From a bacterium UBA1790 (GTDB taxonomy: Bacteria > Bacteroidota > Bacteroidia > Bacteroidales > Muribaculaceae): a stretch of 9,053 nt of DNA. Positions 1 through 5,603 of the stretch are shown here, piece after piece (positions within the stretch are counted from its first letter, which is position 1; every line of letters begins with the position of its first letter). A program made the translations under genes and the position numbers. The notes beneath the pieces were generated by a model. The model had not been told where the DNA came from. It searched no databases and saw only the letters and a list, made by a program, of their open reading frames with translations. Location: positions 918-9,970 of the forward strand of contig DCGA01000013.1 in assembly GCA_002314465.1 (NCBI GenBank), written 5' to 3'.

Positions 1-1
1 G

Positions 2-1480
2 CAGTGGGGCTACGACTTCCGCCCCTCGTTCCTCAACATATCGTCAATCAGGAAAGTTTTCCCGCAGGTTCCCGTTCTTGCCCTCACCGCTACTGCGACT
101 CCCGCTGTTGTCGACGACATCATGGAACGCCTCGAATTCAAGCAGCGCAATGTGTTCAGCAAGAGCTTTGCCCGTGACAATCTCTCTTATGTGGTGCGTC
201 ACACCCACGAGAAGATGGCCGAACTGGTCCACATCCTCCAGCGTGTGCCGGGCACTGCCATTGTGTATGTGCGCAGCCGCAAGCGCACAAAGGTCATTAG
301 CGACCACCTCAACCTTAATGGCATAAAGGCTGACTATTACCACGCCGGGCTGAGCATCGAGGAGAAGGAAGACAAGCAGAACAAGTGGAAGACCGACGAA
401 TGTCGTGTCGTGGTGGCTACCAACGCCTTCGGTATGGGCATCGATAAACCCGACGTGAGGGTTGTGGTGCATGTGGATGTCCCTAATTCCCTTGAGGAAT
501 ACTACCAGGAAGCCGGCCGTGCCGGTCGAGACGGGAAACACTCCTATGTGGTGCTGCTTGTGTCGAGCACCGACTCGCGCACCCTGCACCGCCATGTCAC
601 CGACTCATTCCCCGAGAAAGACTTCCTGCGCACCGTCTACGAGAGGGCATGCAACTTCATGCATGTGGCTGTGGGATGCGGCTATGACCACCAGTACGAC
701 TTTAATTTCAACCTTTTCTGTCGCACGTTTAATCTCCCGGTTCTTCCCACCCACAGTGCGCTCAACATTCTCACCCGTGCTGGCTACATTAGTTTCATCG
801 AGGAGGTTGAAGCCCAGTCGCGAGTGATGATTCTTGCCGACAAGAACGAACTCTATGAACTCCACACTACCACGCCCTGTGCCGACCAGGTGCTGCAGGC
901 ATTGCTGCGCATCTACACCGGACTCTTTGCCGATTACGTGTTCATCAACGAGGACGTGATTGCCTACCGCACTGGCATAGATCAGGAAACCATCTACAAT
1001 AGCCTGCTCGAGTTCACACGCATGCACATCTTGCATTATGTGCCTCGCAAGCGCACTCCGTTCATATATTTCCCAACGTCACGCGAGGAGCCGCGCTACC
1101 TGCGCTTCCCCAAGGCCGTCTACGAAGACTTGCGCCAGCGCATGCAGGAGAGGGTAGAGGCGGTGCTCAGTTACGCATCCACGGGCGTACGTTGCCGTGA
1201 GGCTGCCTTGTTGGCCTACTTCGGCGAACTCAACCACGGTGACTGCGGGCATTGCGATGCGTGCATTGAGCGCAAGAAGCAATCGTCGCACACCAGCACC
1301 GATGTGCAGGAAGGCGTCCTCTACATGACGCAGGTCAAGCCGCGCACTATGCAGGAACTCATCGACACGCTCTCGTTCTCTCGCGACGAGATATGTGACA
1401 TGGTGTCGTTCCTCGTCGACGAGGGATACATACTCCATCTTCCCGACGATACCTACAGCAATCCCGAGCCCCTCAAGTAA
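2..1480 (+). CDS. recQ: RecQ-family ATP-dependent DNA helicase, 5'-truncated by the window edge
   Basis: The reading frame is open from base 2, so the N-terminus (Walker A, DEAH box) lies outside the window; 492 residues are visible. The first residues, QWGYDFRP, match the aromatic-rich loop that directly follows DEAH in RecQ. Then come motif III (LALTATATP, visible residues 26-34), motif IV (AIVYVRSRKRTK), motif V (VVATNAFGMGIDKPDVR) and motif VI with the arginine finger (YYQEAGRAGRDG, bases 503-535). A RecQ zinc cluster, C-x16-C-x2-C-x2-C, is coded at 1193-1264. About 72 residues follow, enough for a short winged-helix part but with no HRDC domain. RecQ enzymes unwind DNA 3'-to-5' in repair and recombination. 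Adding the missing N-terminus suggests roughly 630 residues, consistent with the short Bacteroidota form (inferred). The internal ATG at 122 is not the true start. Confidence 0.95.
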   Translation, partial: QWGYDFRPSFLNISSIRKVFPQVPVLALTATATPAVVDDIMERLEFKQRNVFSKSFARDNLSYVVRHTHEKMAELVHILQRVPGTAIVYVRSRKRTKVISDHLNLNGIKADYYHAGLSIEEKEDKQNKWKTDECRVVVATNAFGMGIDKPDVRVVVHVDVPNSLEEYYQEAGRAGRDGKHSYVVLLVSSTDSRTLHRHVTDSFPEKDFLRTVYERACNFMHVAVGCGYDHQYDFNFNLFCRTFNLPVLPTHSALNILTRAGYISFIEEVEAQSRVMILADKNELYELHTTTPCADQVLQALLRIYTGLFADYVFINEDVIAYRTGIDQETIYNSLLEFTRMHILHYVPRKRTPFIYFPTSREEPRYLRFPKAVYEDLRQRMQERVEAVLSYASTGVRCREAALLAYFGELNHGDCGHCDACIERKKQSSHTSTDVQEGVLYMTQVKPRTMQELIDTLSFSRDEICDMVSFLVDEGYILHLPDDTYSNPEPLK

Positions 1481-1513
1481 ACACCCTTGATTCCATTAGG
1501 TTTTACCTGAAAA

Positions 1514-1558
1514 AGTAGTCCGGATACTTCGTCCAGACTACTGTTATCCTTTGGATAA
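1514..1558 (+). terminator. Two consecutive stem-loops after recQ, possible terminator
   Basis: The first hairpin pairs AGTAGTC (1514-1520) with GACTACT (1536-1542) and continues, after one C/A mismatch, with GGA/TCC around a 7-nt loop. The second follows one base later: TTATCC (1544-1549) with GGATAA (1553-1558). There is no clean U-tract directly after either stem; the nearest T-run is at 1565-1569. Termination or 3'-end protection of the recQ mRNA is plausible but not certain. Confidence 0.45.
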
Positions 1559-1666
1559 AACTCATTTTTCAGTGGCTTTTAGGTGTATTTTGTTTCAAAA
1601 AAAGGAACAATAGTCCTAAATCGCATTTTTTTTATTCAAAAACAGTGCAGTCTCAATTATTTTTAG

Positions 1667-1674
1667 TAAATTCG
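1667..1674 (+). promoter_or_regulatory. Possible -7 promoter element for galK
   Basis: TAAATTCG differs by one base from the Bacteroidota -7 consensus TAnnTTTG. It would place the transcription start near 1680, about 35-40 nt before the galK ATG. I see no clear -33 TTTG at the usual distance, so the call is tentative. The surrounding region (1560-1716) is strongly A/T-rich. It also holds a small hairpin, 1590-1596 with 1604-1610, around a loop of seven A. No gene is seen between recQ and galK. Confidence 0.35.
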
Positions 1675-1716
1675 TGGTGTAAATCATTGAACTTTACATA
1701 TTAAAAATTAAATACG

Positions 1717-2853
1717 ATGAAACAAAAAATTAAAGACTTATTCAACGAGAAATTTGGCACCAATGGTGTAATGTATGCTTCGGCTGGCCGCATCAATCTT
1801 ATCGGTGAGCACACCGACTATAACGGCGGTTTCGTATTCCCCGGTGCTATTGACAAATATATCGCTGCTGAGATCAACGTGAACGGTACCGATAAGGTTC
1901 GCGCTTACAGTGCCGACCTTAACGATTACTGCGAGTTTGGCCTTAACGAGGAGGACGCTCCCAAGGCTCAGTGGGCACGCTACATCTTCGGCGTTTGCCG
2001 CGAGACCATCAAGCGCGGTTTCACTGTTAAGGGTTTTGATACAGTTTTCGCAGGTAATGTACCCCTGGGCGCAGGCCTTTCTTCATCGGCTGCTCTCGAG
2101 TCTTGCTTTGCATTTGCTCTTAACGACCTTTTCAACGATAACAAGATCGAGAAGTTTGAACTCGCTCTCATCGGTCAGTCTACAGAGCACAACTATTGCG
2201 GTGTGAACTGCGGTATCATGGACCAGTTCGCTTCTGTATTCGGCAAGAAGAACTGCCTCATGCGTCTCGACTGCCGCTCACTCGAGCACGAGTACTTCCC
2301 CTTCGATGCTAAGGGTTACAAGCTCGTTCTGGTTGACTCTAAGGTTAAGCACGAACTCGTTGACTCTCCCTACAACAAGCGCCGTGAGTCTTGCGAGCGC
2401 GTAGCCGCTAAGCTGGGCATGGAAACCCTGCGCGATGCCGACTTCGCTATGCTCGAGGCTGTTAAGGGCGAAATCAGCGAGGAAGACTACATGCGTGCAC
2501 GCTTCGTTATCGGTGAGAAGCAGCGCGTACTCGACGTGTGCGAGGCTCTTGAGAAGGGTGACTTCGAGACTGTAGGTGCTCGCATGTACGAGACCCACAA
2601 CGGTCTTTCTAAGGACTACGAGGTAAGCTGCGTTGAGCTCGACTTCCTCAACGATGTTGCCAAGGAGTGCGGCGTTACAGGTTCTCGCATCATGGGCGGC
2701 GGCTTCGGCGGTTGCACCATCAACCTGGTTAAGGACGAACTCTACGATGCATTCATCGAGACTGTTAAGGCTAAATTCAACGAGAAATATGGTCACGAGC
2801 CCGTTATCTACCCCGTGGTAATCAGCGACGGTGCTCACAAATGTGTTGATTAA
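1717..2853 (+). CDS. galK: Galactokinase
   Basis: Phosphorylates alpha-D-galactose to galactose 1-phosphate with ATP in the cytosol, the committed step of the Leloir pathway. The 378 residues fit the family length. All three GHMP-kinase signatures are visible: the galactokinase signature GRINLIGEHTDYNGG (residues 24-38), the ATP-binding loop PLGAGLSSSAA (116-126) and the C-terminal GGGFGG (327-332). The expected catalytic base is D169 in CGIMDQFASV, and R25 and E31-H32-x-D34 match the known sugar-binding positions. The start is the ATG after an A/T-rich leader without a clear Shine-Dalgarno site. The stop overlaps the galM start by one base (TAATG), so the two are almost certainly co-transcribed and probably translationally coupled. 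GalK specificity over related GHMP kinases is well supported by the first signature. Confidence 0.97.
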   Translation: MKQKIKDLFNEKFGTNGVMYASAGRINLIGEHTDYNGGFVFPGAIDKYIAAEINVNGTDKVRAYSADLNDYCEFGLNEEDAPKAQWARYIFGVCRETIKRGFTVKGFDTVFAGNVPLGAGLSSSAALESCFAFALNDLFNDNKIEKFELALIGQSTEHNYCGVNCGIMDQFASVFGKKNCLMRLDCRSLEHEYFPFDAKGYKLVLVDSKVKHELVDSPYNKRRESCERVAAKLGMETLRDADFAMLEAVKGEISEEDYMRARFVIGEKQRVLDVCEALEKGDFETVGARMYETHNGLSKDYEVSCVELDFLNDVAKECGVTGSRIMGGGFGGCTINLVKDELYDAFIETVKAKFNEKYGHEPVIYPVVISDGAHKCVD

Positions 2854-3896
2854 TGAATATTGAAAAGAAAGTGGTTGTCTCGCCCCAGGGCGGGATAACC
2901 CTCTATACTATCACTAACGCAGCCGGTGCAAGCGTTACCCTGTCTTCGCTGGGCGCAGGCATCGTGGCTGCAAGTGTTCCCGGCCAGGATGGCTCTATGG
3001 CCGACGTGGTGCTGGGTTATGACAATGCTGCCGACTACTTCGGCGACGGACCTTGCGCTGGCAAGACCCCCGGACGCTATGCCAACCGCATTGCGCTGGG
3101 CAAGTTCAGTATCGACGGCAAGCAGTATCAGCTCGCTATCAACAACGGCCCCAACGCCCTGCACGGCGGCCCCAAGGGATTCTGCAACCTCATCTGGAAT
3201 TGTGAGGTAGAGGGCACTACAGTGGTGTTTACTCTTCACAGCCCCGATGGCGACGAGAACTATCCCGGCAACCTTGATGCGACAGTCAAGTACGACTGGA
3301 CCGAGGACAACGAACTCAAGATTGCGATGAGCGCAGTGTGCGATGCCAAGACCGTTATCAACCTTACCAACCATGCTTATTTCAACCTGGCTGGTGAGAA
3401 CGCAGGTTCGGTGCTCGACCACACCCTGCAGCTCGCTTGCTCGCGCTTCCTTCCCACCGACGACACCCTCATCCCCAGCGGCGAGATGGCATCGGTTACA
3501 GGTACACCCATGGACTTTACTGCTCCCAAGGCACTTGGCCTGGACATCAAGCAGGATTTCCCCGCGCTCATCTATGGCAAGGGATATGACAACTGCTGGG
3601 TAGTTGACGGCTACGAGCCCGGCGTACTCAAGAAGGTGGCAGTCCTCACTCACGAGGCTTCGGGTCGTGTACTCGAGGTTTCTACTACACAGCCTGCAGC
3701 CCAGGTCTACACCGGCAACTGGCTGGGTGGCTCTCCCGTGAGCAAGAGCGGTCGCAGTTACAACGATTATGATGGCGTGGCTATCGAGTGCCAGGGCATG
3801 CCCGACGCTCCCAACCACGACAATTTCCCTTCACAGCTTCTCGAGCCTGGCCAGACCTATAGCCAGACCATCGTCTACGCTTTCAAGGTGAAATGA
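2853..3896 (+). CDS. galM: Aldose 1-epimerase (galactose mutarotase)
   Basis: Interconverts beta- and alpha-anomers of galactose or other aldoses, supplying the alpha form that GalK uses. The 347 residues match the family. Expected active-site residues are visible: R75 in GRYANRI, H104 in NGPNALHGG, H174 in NLTNHAYFNLAG (likely general acid), D246 in GYDNCW and E312 in VAIECQ (likely general base). No signal peptide or lipobox is seen at the N-terminus (MNIEKKVVVSPQGG), so a cytosolic enzyme is expected, unlike the exported mutarotases also found in Bacteroidota. The ATG at 2853 overlaps the galK TAA by one base. The start is supported by this coupling and by the conserved beta-sandwich beginning close to it. 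Substrate preference for galactose is inferred from the partner gene. Confidence 0.95.
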   Translation: MNIEKKVVVSPQGGITLYTITNAAGASVTLSSLGAGIVAASVPGQDGSMADVVLGYDNAADYFGDGPCAGKTPGRYANRIALGKFSIDGKQYQLAINNGPNALHGGPKGFCNLIWNCEVEGTTVVFTLHSPDGDENYPGNLDATVKYDWTEDNELKIAMSAVCDAKTVINLTNHAYFNLAGENAGSVLDHTLQLACSRFLPTDDTLIPSGEMASVTGTPMDFTAPKALGLDIKQDFPALIYGKGYDNCWVVDGYEPGVLKKVAVLTHEASGRVLEVSTTQPAAQVYTGNWLGGSPVSKSGRSYNDYDGVAIECQGMPDAPNHDNFPSQLLEPGQTYSQTIVYAFKVK

Positions 3897-3908
3897 TATA
3901 TGTGCTTC

Positions 3909-3930
3909 GGGGGGAACACACGCTCCCCCC
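3909..3930 (+). terminator. G6A / TC6 hairpin after galM (terminator or processing element)
   Basis: GGGGGGA (3909-3915) pairs perfectly with TCCCCCC (3924-3930) around the 8-nt loop ACACACGC. The stem is very stable, but what follows (TGAATGCATTTCC) is not a U-tract. It may be a partial terminator, an mRNA-stabilising 3' end for galKM, or an attenuator before the downstream nucleotidyltransferase gene. Confidence 0.5.
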
Positions 3931-3993
3931 TGAATGCATTTCCTGGTAAACCCTAAAACAAAATCGATTAAACGAATTTATTATTATTTTTTT

Positions 3994-4899
3994 ATGAAAC
4001 CTACATTATTTGTACTCGCCGCCGGTATGGGAAGCCGTTACGGCGGTTTGAAGCAACTTGACGGTCTTGGACCTAACGGGGAAACAATCATGGACTATTC
4101 GATTTACGACGCCATCAAGAGTGGCTTCGGTAAAGTTGTTTTCGTTATCCGTAAGGACTTTGAGGCCGATTTCCGCGAGAAGATTCTCTCAAAGTACGAG
4201 AACCACATCCCCACAGAGGTTGTGTTCCAGAGTGTTAACGACCTCCCCGAAGGATTTACATGCCCTGCCGAGCGCGTTAAGCCTTGGGGTACTAACCACG
4301 CTCTCCTCATGGGTAAGGACGTGATTAACGAACCCTTCGCAATCATCAACAGTGACGACTACTACGGACGCAACAGCTTCGAGGTTATGGCTGCCGAACT
4401 CTCGGCACTCCCCGAGGGCTCAACCTCACACTACAGCATGGTTGGCTTCCAGGTGGGTAACACCATGAGCGAGAGCGGTACAGTTTCTCGCGGTGTGTGC
4501 GAAACCGAGAACGGTGTTCTTACAGGTGTTGTAGAGCGCACTGCTATCGGCTACAACGAGAAGCACGAGATTTCGTTCAAGGACGAGAACGATGTTGAGC
4601 AGATTCTCGACTTCGAGACTCCCGTCTCAATGAACTTCTGGGGCTTCACTCCCGATTATTTCAAGGCGAGCGAAGACTATTTCGTTAAGTTCCTCAAGGA
4701 AAACATCGACAAGCCCAAGAGCGAGTTCTTCATTCCCTCTCTTGTTAACGAACTGGTAGAGAACAAGACTGCCGAGGTTAAGGTACTCACAACCACTTCT
4801 AAGTGGTTCGGCGTTACCTACAGCCAGGATCGCCCCGAGGTTGTTGCTAAGTTTGCACAGCTCCACGCCGACGGTGTTTATCCCGAGAAACTCTTCTAA
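3994..4899 (+). CDS. Sugar-1-phosphate nucleotidyltransferase (NTP_transferase family), candidate UTP:hexose-1-phosphate uridylyltransferase
   Basis: A 301-residue protein with the nucleotidyltransferase signature LAAGMGSRYGGLKQ (residues 8-21), which binds the NTP phosphates. PWGTNHA (97-103) probably contacts the base or sugar, and SDDYYG carries D121/D122 as the likely metal ligands. Enzymes of this fold join NTP and a sugar 1-phosphate to give NDP-sugar and pyrophosphate. The start is taken at 3994, where the conserved strand MKPTLFVLAAG begins. An in-frame ATG at 3934 would add 20 residues encoded by the A/T-rich leader (VNPKTKSIKRIYYYFF), which looks non-coding. Lying 97 bp after galM, it may act on galactose 1-phosphate or glucose 1-phosphate and stand in for GalT; this is inference from context. 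N-acetylhexosamine 1-phosphate is an alternative substrate. A strong terminator follows. Confidence 0.85.
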   Translation: MKPTLFVLAAGMGSRYGGLKQLDGLGPNGETIMDYSIYDAIKSGFGKVVFVIRKDFEADFREKILSKYENHIPTEVVFQSVNDLPEGFTCPAERVKPWGTNHALLMGKDVINEPFAIINSDDYYGRNSFEVMAAELSALPEGSTSHYSMVGFQVGNTMSESGTVSRGVCETENGVLTGVVERTAIGYNEKHEISFKDENDVEQILDFETPVSMNFWGFTPDYFKASEDYFVKFLKENIDKPKSEFFIPSLVNELVENKTAEVKVLTTTSKWFGVTYSQDRPEVVAKFAQLHADGVYPEKLF

Positions 4900-4908
4900 G
4901 ATTTGATT

Positions 4909-4923
4909 TGGCCGCAACGGCCA
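4909..4923 (+). other. Short perfect hairpin just before the terminator
   Basis: TGGCCG (4909-4914) pairs with CGGCCA (4918-4923) around the 3-nt loop CAA, 9 nt after the stop codon. It has no U-tract of its own and probably forms a tandem structure with the intrinsic terminator that follows. Confidence 0.5.
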
Positions 4924-4935
4924 TGCGATAATTAC

Positions 4936-4969
4936 AACAGGCTGCCCTCACCGGCAGCCTGTTTTTTTT
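4936..4969 (+). terminator. Strong rho-independent terminator of the galactose cluster
   Basis: AACAGGCTGCC (4936-4946) pairs perfectly with GGCAGCCTGTT (4953-4963) around a 6-nt loop, and a run of eight T (4962-4969) starts within the end of the stem. It closes the galK-galM-nucleotidyltransferase unit and separates it from the repeat region. Confidence 0.95.
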
Positions 4970-5048
4970 CATCTCTCTTTTTTAGACTATAAGAACATAA
5001 AAACTAAAAAGCTACGCGCGAGTTCTACGATAGTCCATATCCCCCCCA

Positions 5049-5090
5049 CGAAGCCCAATTTCTTATAATTTGTCGTAATTTCTTTCAGTT
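5049..5090 (+). repeat. Module Y, copy 1 (divergent)
   Basis: Starts with CGAAGC after a run of seven C and an A, and ends in TTTCAGTT. Between them lie CAATTT, TAATTT and TAATTT at exact 10-nt steps (CAATTTCTTA, TAATTTGTCG, TAATTTCTTT). This is the same spacing as the better-conserved copy at 5345, with different filler bases. Confidence 0.7.
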
Positions 5091-5114
5091 TAAATCCCCT
5101 CGCGAAGCATTATA

Positions 5115-5153
5115 TTAATTATTTTAATTCGTTTCAGTCCAAAATAACATCTG
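5115..5153 (+). repeat. 39-bp perfect direct repeat, first copy (end of module Y, copy 2)
   Basis: Bases 5115-5153 are identical to 5268-5306 and begin TTAATTATTTTAATTCG and end TCCAAAATAACATCTG. Both follow a CGAAGC core. After the repeat the sequences diverge: here it runs into module Z, while the second copy runs into module X. The repeat therefore ends at a junction between modules. Confidence 0.9.
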
Positions 5154-5202
5154 TTCTTAAATCACCAGCCAAAGCTCTTTTGTTCGTATGTCTAAATAAC
5201 AC
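5152..5202 (+). repeat. Module Z, copy 1
   Basis: This 51-nt stretch aligns without gaps to 5421-5471, by my count 42 of 51 identical. Both ends are conserved (TGTTCTTAAATCACC at the start, TCTAAATAACAC at the end), with a variable centre at 5167-5180. It is followed within 10 nt by a CGAAGC core. Confidence 0.75.
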
Positions 5203-5267
5203 TGTCGCGAAGCTTTATAGCCCTTTTGTCCCTTTTAGTCTAAAAATCCCCACCTCGAAGCTTAATT

Positions 5268-5306
5268 TTAATTATTTTAATTCGTTTCAGTCCAAAATAA
5301 CATCTG
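5268..5306 (+). repeat. 39-bp perfect direct repeat, second copy (end of module Y, copy 4)
   Basis: Identical to 5115-5153, 153 bp downstream. It overlaps the start of module X at 5304. Exact identity inside an otherwise degenerate region suggests a more recent duplication or gene-conversion-like copying (inference). Confidence 0.9.
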
Positions 5307-5333
5307 CGAGTTCCGCGAGTTCTGCGAGAGGCC
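5304..5333 (+). repeat. Module X, copy 1: 9-nt tandem repeat
   Basis: Three units in a row: CTGCGAGTT (5304-5312), CCGCGAGTT (5313-5321) and CTGCGAGAG (5322-5330), then GCC. The unit returns at 8933-8961 and, degraded, at 8981-9000. Its G+C richness contrasts with the A/T-rich surroundings. Confidence 0.8.
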
Positions 5334-5340
5334 AAACACC

Positions 5341-5386
5341 CGCGCGAAGCCTAATTTAGAATAATTTTGGATAATTTCTTTCAGTT
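5341..5386 (+). repeat. Module Y, copy 5 (best preserved)
   Basis: CGCGCGAAGCC is followed by TAATTTAGAA, TAATTTTGGA and TAATTTCTTT at perfect 10-nt steps, then CAGTT. Bases 5352-5384 match 8867-8899 and 9021-9053 with one mismatch each over 33 nt. An internal TAATTTTG (5362-5369) fits the Bacteroidota -7 consensus. Confidence 0.85.
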
Positions 5387-5420
5387 CTTGATAATCCCCG
5401 CGCGAAGCCTAAAATCCTTA

Positions 5421-5471
5421 TGTTCTTAAATCACCCTCAGTAGCCCTTCTGTTCTTCTGTCTAAATAACAC
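5421..5471 (+). repeat. Module Z, copy 2
   Basis: Gap-free counterpart of 5152-5202. It contains an 8-nt near-tandem, CTTCTGTT then CTTCTGTC (5447-5462). It follows a partial module Y that has CGAAGC at 5403 but no TTTCAG. Confidence 0.75.
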
Positions 5472-5484
5472 CCGATAACACCCG
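5465..5484 (+). repeat. Tandem 10-mer ATAACACCCG x2
   Basis: ATAACACCCG occurs at 5465-5474 and again at 5475-5484. The duplication spans the junction between module Z and the next CGCGAAGC core, as if the join itself had been copied. Confidence 0.85.
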
Positions 5485-5552
5485 CGCGAAGCCAGATTCA
5501 TTTCAGCCGAAAAAATCACCTTTCATTTCTTTATTATCTCACTTAATTTTAT

Positions 5553-5560
5553 TAACTTTG
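5553..5560 (+). promoter_or_regulatory. -7 promoter element of the fur-purA unit
   Basis: TAACTTTG matches the Bacteroidota sigma-70-type -7 consensus TAnnTTTG exactly. The predicted start is near 5566, about 40 nt before the fur start. No convincing -33 TTTG is seen 19-21 nt upstream, which is common in this phylum. Confidence 0.65.
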
Positions 5561-5566
5561 CACTAC

Positions 5567-5587
5567 CAGTGTGCATGTGGCACATTG
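5567..5587 (+). promoter_or_regulatory. Inverted repeat at the predicted fur transcription start, possible operator
   Basis: CAGTGTGC (5567-5574) pairs with GCACATTG (5580-5587) around ATGTG, all complementary apart from one G-T pair. It sits just after the -7 element, where a bound repressor would block initiation, so autoregulation by the Fur-family product is possible. In RNA it would be a hairpin about 16 nt before the start codon. It does not obviously match a published Fur, Zur or PerR box. Confidence 0.45.
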
Positions 5588-5603
5588 TTAAAAGATTTAA
5601 TGC

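Larger units (their letters stand above)
4970..5552 (+). repeat. Intergenic mosaic of short direct repeats (modules X, Y, Z), first region
   Basis: This stretch has no plausible gene and consists largely of three repeated modules, all in the + orientation. Module Y is a C-rich run, then (C/T)CGAAGC, an A/T tract and usually TTTCAG. Its CGAAGC core lies at 5049, 5103, 5208, 5256, 5345, 5403 and 5487. Module X is a GCGAGTTCC-like 9-nt tandem, clear at 5304-5333 and degenerate at 5015-5033. Module Z (TGTTCTT, then TCTAAATAACAC) is at 5152-5202 and 5421-5471, with a degraded piece near 5219-5249. The order is X', Y, Y, Z, Y+Z piece, Y, X, Y, partial Y, Z, Y. Spacing is irregular and there are no unique spacers of equal length, so it is not a CRISPR array. 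I do not recognise the family. Confidence 0.85.

Noticed and set aside
122..124. ATG as the start of recQ
   Set aside because: The frame is open to base 2 and encodes the conserved RecQ aromatic loop and motif III upstream of this ATG.
2850..3818. 322-codon open frame on the - strand opposite galM
   Set aside because: It covers a gene with all family motifs on the + strand; its translation is Val/Ala/His-rich without recognisable domains, typical of an antisense shadow.
3934..3993. Upstream in-frame start of the nucleotidyltransferase
   Set aside because: The extra 20 residues come from A/T-rich leader sequence just after the hairpin, while the conserved first strand starts at the ATG at 3994.
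5041..5047. C7 run as a phase-variable tract
   Set aside because: It lies in a non-coding repeat region, far from any promoter or frame it could switch.
5256..5284. Terminal inverted repeats of a miniature transposon (CGAA ... TTCG around the A/T tract)
   Set aside because: Only 4 bp pair at the ends, the best-preserved Y copies lack the TTCG end, and no consistent target duplication is seen.
4970..5552. CRISPR array
   Set aside because: Repeat distances are irregular, several different modules alternate, repeats are degenerate, and no cas gene is seen.
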